Positions 22,452 to 32,600 of a DNA stretch of 64,000 bases are shown here, one piece after another (position 1 is the first letter of the stretch; the number at the start of each line of letters is the position of its first letter). Where the stretch lies: positions 1 to 64,000 of the IMG/VR virus record IMGVR_UViG_3300008261_001864. The stretch is one strand, 5' to 3'. A program made the translations under genes and the position numbers. Source of the stretch: a virus. The notes under the pieces are model-generated. The model was not told the origin of the DNA. It searched no databases and worked only from the letters and a program-made list of their open reading frames with translations.

Positions 22452-23045
22452 TCACCAGAGGGAAAACGAGAGAGCGACGTGCGGCCCGCCCGTCAACGAT
22501 CCGAAGGCCAGCGCGTAACCCGCGTGCAGGCCCATGTTGCGGGTCAGGTCCAACCCCACGTTCACGCCAATCGACCTTACACCGACGTACCCGTTCAAGT
22601 TGAAGGAACGGTAGAAAAACGGCTCCAGCATGAGGCCGATGTCCACACCGGCCCCCGCGTCACGCGCCTGTAGGGCATCGAGCGGCAAGTACCCAGGGGC
22701 CACCTTGACGCGCCACCTCATCCCCCACTCGGGTTCGACGTAGCGGGCGACCTGCATGGCAAGGTTCGCCGTCACGTCCACCGTGTAGGTACACCAATCG
22801 AGGCGCACCTTGTAGGAGTTGCCCCCGCTCACGAACATCCGACCCGCCTTGTCCTCGGTGATCTGGATGGGGTCGAGTTTGACGGTAGGCTTGTTCTCCA
22901 GCAGGCACCGCTTCTCGTCCATGACCGTCAGGAAGGTCGCTAGGTCGGCATCCTCCACACAGGTATTCCCTGCGGGACACTCTGCGGCCCCAGCGACCCC
23001 CGCCGACAGGATGACGGGCAGCACCGTACAGATGAAGCGCCTCAT
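22452..23045 (-). CDS. exported protein, predicted outer-membrane beta-barrel
   Basis: 197 residues. The first 20 residues form a signal peptide (MRRFICTVLPVILSAGVAGA) with cleavage likely after AGA or AGAA. No lipobox. The C-terminal 100 residues alternate polar and hydrophobic positions (NGYVGVRSIGVNVGLDL, GLHAGYALAFGS, PHVALSFSLW) and end in Trp, as outer-membrane barrels do. A phage-encoded outer-membrane protein could block superinfection or aid lysis; the sequence does not choose. ATG at 23045, 5 bases after the previous stop. Confidence 0.72.
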   Translation of the reverse strand: MRRFICTVLPVILSAGVAGAAECPAGNTCVEDADLATFLTVMDEKRCLLENKPTVKLDPIQITEDKAGRMFVSGGNSYKVRLDWCTYTVDVTANLAMQVARYVEPEWGMRWRVKVAPGYLPLDALQARDAGAGVDIGLMLEPFFYRSFNLNGYVGVRSIGVNVGLDLTRNMGLHAGYALAFGSLTGGPHVALSFSLW

Positions 23046-23049
23046 CGGC

Positions 23050-23574
23050 CTACCCCTTCCTGTACTTGTCGGACAGGCTCTTGATGTCCTTGACGGTCAC
23101 CTTCGAGGAGTCCTTGACGGACACCGCGATGACCTCGGGCGACACCACGACGATCTCTTTGACGTCGGTGTTGCGAACGCCCTCTGGCAGCTTCACCTTG
23201 ACAGGCTCGGTCTGGCCGACCGGCACATACTCAACGGTTGTCGGGTCCGAGAACAGCCCAGGAGGCTTGATCGCTACAACGCCAACCTGCGTGTGACCCC
23301 CAGCGTCGGGCGTCCCAATGGGGATCGGCTTGCCATCGGGACCCACGCGGTCAGGCGGCACCGTATCGACCGTGGGGAGGCTCTCCTCCTTCTTGCCCAA
23401 CAGCTTCCCGAGGATGCCTCCGATCTGTAGGTTCTTGAACCCTGCCTTGAAAAGGATGAACGCACCCACGACGAGCAGTAGGGCGACCCCAGGGGCCGCC
23501 AGATACTTGAGGCACCAGCGGCCAATCGACTTCAAGCGTTCCCAGACCAACTTCATGAACTCGCGGATCGTCAT
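23050..23574 (-). CDS. single-pass membrane protein in the lysis cassette
   Basis: 174 residues: short basic amphipathic N-terminus, one membrane helix at about 24-43 (YLAAPGVALLLVVGAFILF), then a soluble domain of about 120 residues with Pro/Gly and beta strands (VEYVPVGQTEPVKVKLPEG). The topology (N in, C out) is that of an inner-membrane spanin or a pinholin partner, without clear family resemblance. The ATG overlaps the holin-candidate stop by four bases; the ribosome site GAGGAG lies within that gene. Confidence 0.68.
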   Translation of the reverse strand: MTIREFMKLVWERLKSIGRWCLKYLAAPGVALLLVVGAFILFKAGFKNLQIGGILGKLLGKKEESLPTVDTVPPDRVGPDGKPIPIGTPDAGGHTQVGVVAIKPPGLFSDPTTVEYVPVGQTEPVKVKLPEGVRNTDVKEIVVVSPEVIAVSVKDSSKVTVKDIKSLSDKYRKG

Positions 23575-23993
23575 AGCTTCTCCTCAACCACGTCCGTCGT
23601 GGGGCTGGATAGGTCAGCGGGCGGGCTGTCCAGCGGGATCACATCGCTGGCATCCGTCTTGGTGGTGCCGTCCTTCTTCATGAAGCCTCGGAACCGCCCG
23701 TACAGCCAGCCGCAGCCAAGGCCACAGACCAGCGCGTACATGACACGGCCCGACAGGCTGCCCGCGACCTGTTCGGGCCACGGAAAGGCTCTCATGCAAA
23801 CGGCCAGAATGATGCCGTTGCCAACCGGCCCCAGCGGCAAAAAGACCTCCCGCCACCACTTGCTCTGCCTAATGGCGGGGCGGTACGTCTCGATGACTCG
23901 ACGGATGCCAGCCGTCATCACATAGATGGTCAGGCCCAGCGCGACCGTCTGCCAGTTCGTGAAAAGTTCCAGCCCAGACTCCATAGAAGCCAT
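23571..23993 (-). CDS. three-helix membrane protein, holin candidate
   Basis: 140 residues. Hydrophobic helices lie at about 16-31 (TVALGLTIYVMTAG), 51-70 (FLPLGPVGNGIILAVCMRAF) and 83-98 (VMYALVCGLGCGWLYG), followed by an acidic/Ser-rich soluble tail. Size and three segments fit a class I holin; it heads the cassette that ends in the endolysin. Two in-frame ATGs (MASM) recall dual-start holins. The first is inside a hairpin described at 23992-24025, with AAGGAGG in the loop. Function is inferred from topology and position. Confidence 0.65.
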   Translation of the reverse strand: MASMESGLELFTNWQTVALGLTIYVMTAGIRRVIETYRPAIRQSKWWREVFLPLGPVGNGIILAVCMRAFPWPEQVAGSLSGRVMYALVCGLGCGWLYGRFRGFMKKDGTTKTDASDVIPLDSPPADLSSPTTDVVEEKL

Positions 23994-24025
23994 GAGGGGT
24001 TCCTCCTTACAGAGAAACCCCTCAT
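23992..24025 (-). promoter_or_regulatory. hairpin over ribosome site and start of holin candidate
   Basis: Minus strand ATGAGGGGTT, 14-base loop containing AAGGAGG, then AACCCCTCAT whose last two bases are the AT of the start codon. The 10-base stem is perfect. It may delay translation of the holin candidate. Confidence 0.65.
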
Positions 24026-24048
24026 CGAAGCATTAGGTCCTGCGAGTG

Positions 24049-24288
24049 CTAGGCGTCGGCTGGACCGTCCTCGGTGGTTGTCACCTCGGGTGACTCAGCG
24101 GACAGGACGGGGAGTTCCCCCGCCTCCCATGACGCCAAGTGGCGTACACGCTCCTCAAGCAACACACGCTGCTCGGGAGTCAGGGACGGGTCCATCATCA
24201 TGCCCCGCATACGCTCCTTGGCGTCCTTGGCGGCCTTGTGGCGCACCTCGGGGTCGATGTCGAGATAGGTGTAGTGTCGGATTGCCAT
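24049..24288 (-). CDS. hypothetical small protein between tail and lysis genes
   Basis: 79 residues starting MAIRHYTYLDIDPEV, mostly helical and charged (RHKAAKDAKERMRGMMM, LTPEQRVLLEERVRHLASWE) with an acidic Ser/Thr tail. The ATG at 24288 lies against the stop of the preceding giant gene (24290), suggesting coupling. Function unknown. Confidence 0.68.
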   Translation of the reverse strand: MAIRHYTYLDIDPEVRHKAAKDAKERMRGMMMDPSLTPEQRVLLEERVRHLASWEAGELPVLSAESPEVTTTEDGPADA

Positions 24289-24289
24289 G

Positions 24290-27200
24290 TTACGGCCCCG
24301 CAAGCTGGATGGTGGACGGATCGAGGTCGGCCTTCACGTTGTCGCGGATCAGCGGGTGTCCCTCGATGCGGTAGTAGTCGAGGGCAGCGTTACCCTCGCC
24401 AACGCCCACGGTCGAGAACGCCACGACGGCGGGCGCATATCCCAACACAGTAGGCCGCTGGACCTGTGTGGCTACCATCATCATCAGTTCGTCGCCAGCC
24501 GAACCCTCATAGACCCCCTTGGGAGTCACGGTGTTGCGAACCAAGTAGGCGACACCAGCCAATACCTTCGTCTCGTCGTTGAAGGGCAGCATGGTACCCA
24601 CGATGCCAGGGGCCACCCACCCACCCGGGTTGTCGCCACTCACCGTATAGCCTGACCCGCCTCGGTTGGTACGGAAGTTCGTGAAGGGTGCCGCAGCATC
24701 GGGGGTCGAGCCGTCCACATGGACAATCATGTTTCCGGCTGCGCCGGAACTGTCGGCCAACCGCACAACGCTCGTGACCTCTAGGCTGGACGAGGGGGCC
24801 ATACCGGCAAACTCACCGACAAGGCTGGGGTTCCCCATCACGGTCTGACCAAGCTGATGCTGCGCGAAGTAAGTGCCGGTGAAGTCCTTGTCACGCCACA
24901 GGGCACCCAAGGGCAACCGCTCCGTCAGGCCGTTGTACCGCGACACATAGGTGTGCGGGAAGTCAGCGGAGAGGAAGGTGTTGCCATAGAAGTTCGGGCG
25001 ATCAGCCGACGGGTTGGTTGGGGGATAGTTGGTGAGGTCCTCTTGACCAAGGTTTCCGAGTGGGTTGACGTCACTCACCTGCCCCGCGATGCGCCCCGTA
25101 CCAGCCGTCGTCATGAAGGGCAACGACGCCAGCACCTCAAAGACCTTCTCGTTCGGCCTCGTCAGCGCCGAGACGTCGGGCTTCGTTGTCGCAAGCTGGT
25201 TGGCGGTACCCGAGTCCAACGGACCCACTAGCTGGCCGATGTCCAAGTTGGAGGTCTGCGTACCCCACGCATCGCCACCATAGGGCGTCCTGCTGTAGTT
25301 GAAGAGAGCCGTGTCGCTGGCAGGTAGCGGGGCCGGAAGTACGCTGACAGGACCAGCCACCATCGCCGTAGTGCCCGCAGCGATGGGGTTGATGTTGTTG
25401 GTGTAGCGGTTGGCAACGTTCGTATCGGCTGCCTGCGTCCGCATCGTCGTGCTGCCCGACGACACATAGCGGGTCAACACGATACGGACCTCCCGCTTCG
25501 TCATGGACGCGATGTTGAACGGAGCCTCCTCGGGCGGCTCCGAGAACGCATCACGGTCAAACCCGAAGATGCTCGCCTCGATGACGTAATCGCCAGCCGA
25601 GAAGTTGGCGAGGGGGTTGGGCGACCGCGACACGTCCAAGCAGGCAGAGTTCAAGATGAACGTCGCATCGCCGTCCTCGTCCACCTCGATCCAAAAGGTC
25701 GGTCCCTGCACGTCCTGCCGCAGCAGGTTGACGGCACCCGTCGGCGGGTCGATGAGTTGGCGGGTCAACGAGTTGAAGGGCGACCCGTTGTCGCGGTAAT
25801 CCGCTGCCTCATAGACACCAAAGAGGCGAGCAATACCGTAGAAGGGCGGCAGTTCAAGGCCGGTCCGACCCATCCCTCGGGGGTCCGAGAAGTGCCGGAT
25901 GCCCGCGTAGTTCTGCCCCGACCGCGAGAAACTGCCGTTGTAGACAGCGGGCGGGTAGGGCGTATTGAGATTCAGGGTCGAGAAGATCGCATAGCTGACG
26001 TTGTTGAGGTACGGGACAAAGTTCCGCTCGGAGTCCGCGAAGGACGAAGCCGTGCCCGAGTAGAACATGAAGTTGATGCCCCGTCCGAACGTCGCTCCAT
26101 CCGAAGGCTGGATGGGAACGTGGACGGCACCGGCCTTCGGGATCAGGTGGGCAGGCAGGCTGACGTACATATTCTTGGAGGACGTCTGCCCGTCCGTCGA
26201 ACCAGAGAACAGGCCCAGCGGGTCTGTCGTCGTCCACTTGGAGGATAGGCCGTCACGCTTGAACCTCGGCATCAACCCTTGCGCGGTACGGATTTCGTAA
26301 CTGAGTCCCGTTTGCGTGACATGGATGGGCCGATCCAACGTCACCGACGCCGTTGCGACGGCCGTGATCGTGTACCGCCCCTGCTGGAAGCCATCCTTGA
26401 TGATAAGCGCCATGCCGACTGTCACGCCCGACAGCGTAAAGTTCTGGGTGGCGTCCGTAAACCCTCTGAAACCAGATGACGTTTGGCCTGCCGTGCCCGC
26501 CAGGAAAACGGTGCCCGTCGAGACGTTCGCAGCGGTACCGTCCATCGTCTTGAGGGTAGTGGGCCACGAGAACCGACGGAACGGCTGCACCACCAAGGTC
26601 TTGGAGCCAGCGTCAACGTAGGACTCGGCGGTGACAGGCAGCGGGCCTGGAACCCCAGCGGGCGGCAAGTCCGCGTACTTGCTCCACGAGGGCGCAAAAG
26701 CCGTGTCCATCCGATAGTTGTCGGCGGGGTAGGAAGCGGCTCGCCGCAGAACCGTTGTGGATGGTCCCTGTAGGTTGACGGAGTGGATCGCATCAGAGAC
26801 GCGAGCCGTACCACGCCCCGCCCCGTAGAGCGCCCAGACCTTGATGAACATTCGGCGGTTTGCCACGGTCGGGAAGCTGTTGACCCCATCGCCCAACGTG
26901 ATGAGCATATCGTCGTTGGCCGTAAACTCCGTCGGAACGGCGTTCGTGGAGGTCACCGTGTAGTACAGGGGCGAGATCGGGTAGGTGTCGCCGTCGAGCC
27001 GCAGTTCAACCGTGAAGTTGACGTCGTTGACCCACCGCACTTGATCGAGGTCCGATCCCAAGCCAGCCTTGAGTTGAGCGATCTCCAACTTCAAGACGTC
27101 GCCGTTGTCAAACTGCGCGGCTCCAATCGTCGAGGGAGCGATCCGCTTGACCTCTAGGTTGAGATCGAACGCCGAGTTGTAGTTGACGGGCGCGGTGCCC

Positions 27201-28693
27201 GTGACCGGCTCGATGACCACCTCAAAGGGCTGGGCAACGATAGCATCCGAGAAGATCAGACGGTTTCCGTCGGGCTGATCCAACTCCGAAACCGCCAGCG
27301 AGGTTCCCGTCGAAACCATGTCCTGATAGGCAACGAGGGTACCCTGCGTACCACCGTTGGACCGCTTCCAGTTGGCCCGCAACTCGCCCTTCAACAGCTT
27401 GTCGAAGTTGTAGCGGAGCAGGGACTCGTAGTTGAAGCCGTTGGGGTTCACGACGTGCCGCAGGTCGAGGATGTCCGTGGACGCCACCTGATCTGCAAAG
27501 AGTCCATCGGGACGGCTCGACAGCACACGGACCACCGACCCCACAGGATGGGCCTCGGGGATCGTCCCAGCCTGACCCCGAAGGACGTTGTTGAGCGTGT
27601 TGCCGGTGGTCCCTTGGTAGGTCAGAATCTCATCGCCAATCTGGATGGTGATGGGCGACAACGAGGCCAACGGGAGCGGGGTGTTGGCGATGTTGGTCAA
27701 CGTGACATTGGTGGCAACCGCGCTGCCCGTGAGTGCTACCGAAAGCGTCGGAGTGACCGAGAACGTCTTGACACCCGTGCGGTCAACCGCCGTGGGGTTC
27801 CTGTTGATGGCCCCGTTCAAGTTGGGGCTGGGATGACCCAACCACACCACGGAGTTGCGACGGAACACCGCGCACAGGGGGATCGCATAGACGTACCCAT
27901 CGACGGTGCCGAGGGCGTTCTGGGTGCCGTCGCCAGCCCGCCAGAGGCCAGCGTCACCCAACTCCTGCCTCATGTTCTGGAAGGTGTAGAGGGTGGGCGA
28001 TGTAGCCGCGCCCTGTCCCTTCACATAGGAGGTGTCGAACCCGTCGGGGAAGTTCGAGAGTCCCACAGGACCCTTCACGACGCGGATTCGGTACTGTAGC
28101 TGGACTCGCTGGCTCGACTCAAAGCCGAGGCTGGGGTCCAAGAGATCGTCGGGCAGGAACGTGTAGCCTCCCTCGACGTTGCCGTAGCGGTACAGGTTGG
28201 ACGACGTAGGCTTGTTGGCCGTCGAAGGGTTGGGGGCCACGCGGGCTTGCCAAACCTCAAGAAACACGAAGTCGGCCCGCTGGTCCCCCGCATTGGCAGG
28301 GGGCGGGTCAAGTGCGATGATGTTGGTGGTGTCGAGATCGTTGGCGGCACCCGGCGGGGTGCCCGTGCGGGTGCCCATCACGGGGACAAGCCACCCATTG
28401 ACGTTCGCCCACATCACAGACTGATTCTCGCCAAGCCGCTGACGCCCAAAACGGAACCAGTTGGACCACATGGGGTTCGTCTGGAAGTCCGCAAGAAGGC
28501 TCGTCTCGTTGCCAAGCCAACCCGACGGCACACCGCTCAATACTCCCTTGCGGGAGACGTCCAGCATCATCTCCTGCAACAGGTTGAACTCCGCGTCCAT
28601 CGGAGGCTTACCCTGTTGCAGGATGACCTCACGGAACTCACGCGCCGTGGGATCGAGAACTCGTGAAACGCCGGGGCCCAGATTCGTCGCCAT
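24290..28693 (-). CDS. giant virion protein, paralogue of the protein at 33060
   Basis: 1467 residues. The first 480 residues share an ordered set of motifs with the 33060-35630 product: QQGKPPMDAEFNLLQ, FVFLEVWQAR, LLDPSLGFESSQRVQLQYRI, LGTVDGYVYAIPL and RPDGLFADQVASTDILDLRH followed by NYESLLRYN. The remaining 980 residues are beta-rich and Thr/Asn/Pro-rich with no recognised domain, ending in YDYRIEGHPLIRDN-like text before LAGP. It is probably a baseplate-attached fibre or its anchor. ATG at 28693 has GGTAGGGA. Four more structural genes lie upstream in the same direction. Confidence 0.8.
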   Translation of the reverse strand: MATNLGPGVSRVLDPTAREFREVILQQGKPPMDAEFNLLQEMMLDVSRKGVLSGVPSGWLGNETSLLADFQTNPMWSNWFRFGRQRLGENQSVMWANVNGWLVPVMGTRTGTPPGAANDLDTTNIIALDPPPANAGDQRADFVFLEVWQARVAPNPSTANKPTSSNLYRYGNVEGGYTFLPDDLLDPSLGFESSQRVQLQYRIRVVKGPVGLSNFPDGFDTSYVKGQGAATSPTLYTFQNMRQELGDAGLWRAGDGTQNALGTVDGYVYAIPLCAVFRRNSVVWLGHPSPNLNGAINRNPTAVDRTGVKTFSVTPTLSVALTGSAVATNVTLTNIANTPLPLASLSPITIQIGDEILTYQGTTGNTLNNVLRGQAGTIPEAHPVGSVVRVLSSRPDGLFADQVASTDILDLRHVVNPNGFNYESLLRYNFDKLLKGELRANWKRSNGGTQGTLVAYQDMVSTGTSLAVSELDQPDGNRLIFSDAIVAQPFEVVIEPVTGTAPVNYNSAFDLNLEVKRIAPSTIGAAQFDNGDVLKLEIAQLKAGLGSDLDQVRWVNDVNFTVELRLDGDTYPISPLYYTVTSTNAVPTEFTANDDMLITLGDGVNSFPTVANRRMFIKVWALYGAGRGTARVSDAIHSVNLQGPSTTVLRRAASYPADNYRMDTAFAPSWSKYADLPPAGVPGPLPVTAESYVDAGSKTLVVQPFRRFSWPTTLKTMDGTAANVSTGTVFLAGTAGQTSSGFRGFTDATQNFTLSGVTVGMALIIKDGFQQGRYTITAVATASVTLDRPIHVTQTGLSYEIRTAQGLMPRFKRDGLSSKWTTTDPLGLFSGSTDGQTSSKNMYVSLPAHLIPKAGAVHVPIQPSDGATFGRGINFMFYSGTASSFADSERNFVPYLNNVSYAIFSTLNLNTPYPPAVYNGSFSRSGQNYAGIRHFSDPRGMGRTGLELPPFYGIARLFGVYEAADYRDNGSPFNSLTRQLIDPPTGAVNLLRQDVQGPTFWIEVDEDGDATFILNSACLDVSRSPNPLANFSAGDYVIEASIFGFDRDAFSEPPEEAPFNIASMTKREVRIVLTRYVSSGSTTMRTQAADTNVANRYTNNINPIAAGTTAMVAGPVSVLPAPLPASDTALFNYSRTPYGGDAWGTQTSNLDIGQLVGPLDSGTANQLATTKPDVSALTRPNEKVFEVLASLPFMTTAGTGRIAGQVSDVNPLGNLGQEDLTNYPPTNPSADRPNFYGNTFLSADFPHTYVSRYNGLTERLPLGALWRDKDFTGTYFAQHQLGQTVMGNPSLVGEFAGMAPSSSLEVTSVVRLADSSGAAGNMIVHVDGSTPDAAAPFTNFRTNRGGSGYTVSGDNPGGWVAPGIVGTMLPFNDETKVLAGVAYLVRNTVTPKGVYEGSAGDELMMMVATQVQRPTVLGYAPAVVAFSTVGVGEGNAALDYYRIEGHPLIRDNVKADLDPSTIQLAGP

Positions 28694-28725
28694 GTCGTGT
28701 CCCTACCTTACCGATGTGGGTCTGA

Positions 28726-29382
28726 TTAGTAGATGACCGCCCAACCACCAAGTCCACGGGGGGTCGATAGACTGCCCGTCCCTGTGAACTCAAGGATCAG
28801 TTGCGTACCTTGGTTGATGACCGGCACAGTCAACACCCCTCCAGAGGTAGCGGTCAACCACGAGCCGCCGTTGTCGAACGACACGTTGCAGGTGAGGTCC
28901 GATGGCGACCTCTCCGTGTAGGTCAGGGCGGTCTGGCTCGTCGAAGTGGATGTCGTCCGCGTCGTCTCGAACGCCTCCCACACGATCACACAGGTGGATG
29001 GAGCGGGGGCTGTCAAAGTCTGCATGACCGTCCGAACGGTCTGGGTGGCCCGCAGCCGACACTTGCCTCGATCCCCAAACGCCCCCTTGGGCGTGTATGC
29101 GCCAGCCGCCACAAGGTTGAGGTCCGTGATGTCCAGCAGGTCATCGGTGGCGATACGGGTGAAGCCTGGGTAGGCGGCCAGCATCGCCGTGGCCTTCTGG
29201 GTGATGAGGCCCGTCTGTGCCGTGTAGAGGCCCACAGGGTCCCGCACCGTCAGGTAGTCGGGGACGTTGACGATGCAGCCCCCTGGGTACTGCACGGGAG
29301 CGGAGCCACCCACGAGAACGTCCACGATCTTGGAGTTCGCAAAGGTCGCCGTGTGGTAGTCGATGACGTAGAGACTGCTCAT
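28726..29382 (-). CDS. virion structural protein, unknown
   Basis: 218 residues. The N-terminal half is mixed (MSSLYVIDYHTATFANSKIV), the C-terminal half is beta-rich with many Ser/Thr (TTRTTSTSTSQTALTYTERS) and ends GLGGWAVIY, like phage fibre or decoration proteins. Its ATG overlaps the stop of the small upstream gene by four bases. Structural role inferred from place and composition. Confidence 0.62.
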   Translation of the reverse strand: MSSLYVIDYHTATFANSKIVDVLVGGSAPVQYPGGCIVNVPDYLTVRDPVGLYTAQTGLITQKATAMLAAYPGFTRIATDDLLDITDLNLVAAGAYTPKGAFGDRGKCRLRATQTVRTVMQTLTAPAPSTCVIVWEAFETTRTTSTSTSQTALTYTERSPSDLTCNVSFDNGGSWLTATSGGVLTVPVINQGTQLILEFTGTGSLSTPRGLGGWAVIY

Positions 29383-29636
29383 GGCGTGTCACTCGCGGGG
29401 GCGTCGGGTGTAGCCGTACCCGAAGATGCCTGTTCAAGTGCTGGTCGTTGTGGTTTGTAGCGTTCTTTCCAGTCAAACCCAACCTCCAAGTCGTAGCCCA
29501 TTGGAGGGTGCTTGTTCTCGTCGTACTGCTCTCTGGTATAGGGGGCTTCGCCTATCGGGCGAACGCCGTCCCACCAAAAAATCTCTACGATTTTGTTTGT
29601 CTCGGGGTCGATGCTCACCCATTCCGTCGCAGGCAT
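29379..29636 (-). CDS. small protein following the glycine-rich fibre
   Basis: 85 residues starting MPATEWVSIDPETNKIVEIF. The segment WWDGVRPIGEAPYTREQYDE is Trp/Tyr-rich; the tail is Ala/Ser/Pro. The ATG at 29636 has AGGAGGG, 6 bases after the fibre stop. It might be a fibre-assembly chaperone or a small tail component; no family recognised. Confidence 0.62.
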   Translation of the reverse strand: MPATEWVSIDPETNKIVEIFWWDGVRPIGEAPYTREQYDENKHPPMGYDLEVGFDWKERYKPQRPALEQASSGTATPDAPASDTP

Positions 29637-29644
29637 ACACCCTC

Positions 29645-32600
29645 CTAGTACAGAAAGACAATGACGGTGCCAGACGAACCCCTGCCGCCGGTTCCACCGT
29701 CGCTGGCTACCAAGTTGAAGCCCGCTGAACTCCCGCTGACGTAACATCCAGCGCCGCCACCGCCGCCACCGCCGCCGCCTCGACCAACGCCGCCCGCCCC
29801 GGGTGACTGTAGATAAAAGGTGGTCTGAAACGGGCCAGAGAAGTAAGTGGCACCACCACCGCCACCACCACCACCACCCGCACTACGAATCCAACTCGGA
29901 CCACTATCCCCGCCACCCGTGCCACCAGCCCCGCCGGGGTTACCCGATGGAGTACCACCGCTGGTAGAAGCAAAAAGGGATGTGCCTCCCTGCCCACCGT
30001 CGCCGCCGTAGCGTTCTGCGGTGAGGGAATAAGCGGGGGACACTCCACTAAACGTGGGGTCGTTGATACTGCCGCCACCGCCACCGCCGCCAGCACCATA
30101 GGAAGCGCCAGAGCCGTCCGAGCCTGCTCCTGTCGTCTGTGACCCGCCTCCCGCAGCCCCAGCGCCTTCGTAATCGTGGGGTTCGCCATAAACAGCCCCA
30201 CCAGAACCTCCTGCGGCAGAGGCGGTGTTGGCGGGTGCTGCAACAGCCCCACCCGCGCCACCGTTACCGGGACGCGCTTGGGCTATCCTCTTGTAGCCCG
30301 TTCCGTCGGCTTCACCATAGTTCCGAGTGGAACCGTCATGCACAAGAACGTAAGTATCCCCTCCACCCGCACCGCCGGGGTTACCCGTATCGTAATCATT
30401 TTCGGGTAGGCTACCACCCGAACCACCAGTACCACCAGCAGGCACCTTGAAGTAGAACTTGGTAATATCGGATAGAGGAACAACATCTAAACGAGGCGTA
30501 CCCCAGCTACCACCACCACCGCCACCACCACCGCTGGCTTTCGCGTAAGAATAAAAGACAGGGCCGGGAAAGGCCGTGGTCTGGGCCGTCCCTTTACCGC
30601 CGCCGCCGCCACCGCCACCAGCCCCGCAAACATAGACGCGGGCAAAGTTGTACCTAGAGTCCCAAGCCGTGCCTTTGACGTATTCGCCGGAACCGTCCGT
30701 GCTTGTGATAATCCAAACTTTTGTCGGAGCGAACGCCGTCCAACCCGTCCCGTTGTGCGACAGCACGTCACCAGCCACACCGGCAACGCCCGTCACGACC
30801 TCCGAACTATTCAAAACTAGGGCTTCGTTGGGGCCGGTGCTTGACGTATCTAGCCAAACAATCCGGCTCCCATTACCAATCTTGATCCTCTGGATAATGG
30901 CAGCAGAAGTACCAATGTCGATTCCTTCCGTGCCTTCTATGTAGGTCGTGGTCAATGACCCGTTCGGCCCTAGTTCTCCGATTCTGATGGTAGTATCTTC
31001 GGAGCGGTTTCCAATAACTATGTCTGTGCCAGAGATTGTCGTTTTAGTAGCGACCTTTTCGCCGGGGTTTGCCCAATCGCTTCCTACCCAGACTTGCTTT
31101 CCCCGCAGGTAGGTATTTGTGCCTGTCGCGTCATAGTTGCCGACGTAGGTTGAAGCGTTGTTCGCCAGCGTGGTGCCAATCAAAATCTGGGCGGTCGAGG
31201 TACTGGCCCCGACAAAGACGTTGTTGCCGCGCAGGTAGGTGTTGGTGGTCTGGTTGGCCGCCCCCGTCGAGGCGTTCTTGGCCCCGAGGTACAGGTCGGT
31301 CGTAGCCTCCACCCACGTCGTCGTTGCGTTCGTGGGCGTCGGGGAAGCATCGTCGCCACCCACAAAGACCGTCGTGCCTCGCAGGTACGCCTTCGTGGTC
31401 GTCGCCACCGTGCCAAGGTACAGAGTGGTCGAGTCCGTACCAACCGAAAGAGTTACGCCTTGCAGCGACACGGTGGTGCCGTTTTCCCCTACCGTGACCG
31501 TCTGCCCTCTGATCTGGGTAATCACGCCTGAGTTGGCTTGGCCTATGTAGATGTCAGCCTTTGCGCCAGGCGAACTCCCAATCCTGACCATCTGAGCGTC
31601 ATCATCGAACCCAATGTTTATAAAAGTCCCTCTCAAAAAGGTGTTGAGGGAGGTGCCGATGGGGGGTGAGTGGCCCAAGAACAGAGAACCACCGTCGGTG
31701 ATTTGTGATCCGACCGAAACCGTAGTGGTTGTGTTGTTACCTACCACAATCTGCACACCCTTGACGTAGGTGTTGGCAGACACCTCGGCGTTATCGCCAC
31801 CGACATAGACTTTCTCGCCTCGCACGGAAGTCTCGACTCCCGTGGTGGCCGTGACAGGCCCGACCGTCACGATACCGTTGGCCGCCATCACCGTGCCGAC
31901 GGATGTGATCGTAGTGTTTAGGGACGATCCAAAACTGGCTGTATTTCCGTCAATCTCAACATCGACCGCACCCCCAGACGGAGCGTAGCCCATCTTGATA
32001 TTGGCAAGAGTGGGGTTCGTGAGAGTGCCAATGTTGATGTAGCCGGTATTGGCGCTGACCCCGATGTTGACCGTAGAACCACGCAGCCAAGTGGTGGTGG
32101 TCTGGTCGGCGTCACCGACAGAAGCGTTCTTGGCTCCAAGGTACAGAGTGGTAGCCGCCTCAACCCACGTCGTCGTTGCGTTCGTGGGAGTCGGGGAAGC
32201 ATCATCGCCACCCACAAAGACCGTCGTGCCTCGCAGGTACGCCTTTGTGGTCGTCGCCACCGTTCCCATCGTGAGCGTGGTCGATCCAACACCGACGTTC
32301 ACGGTGTTGCCAGCCAGAGCCGTCGTCACCGTACCAGCCGTCGTGTTGCCGACCGTGACGGTGGCCGAGTTTGCGGTCGTCGTACCAACGCTGATCGCGG
32401 ACGTGTTCGTGTCGTTTCCGACACCCACCGTGTTGCCGTGGATGTTCGTCGCAACCGCGCCGCCGACGAAAGACGATGCGTTACCTACCTGAACGGTCGC
32501 GGTAGCGTCCGTGACGCTACCGACGCTGATCGTGGTCGTGTCGGAGTCGTTACCCACCCCGACCGTGTTGCCGTGGATGTTCGTCGCAATCGTGCCGCCC

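Noticed and set aside
25220-25240. Third copy of the CTAGTGGGT promoter block
   Set aside because: Only the second block is present, inside a coding region (Leu-Val-Gly), without TTGATT at the right distance.
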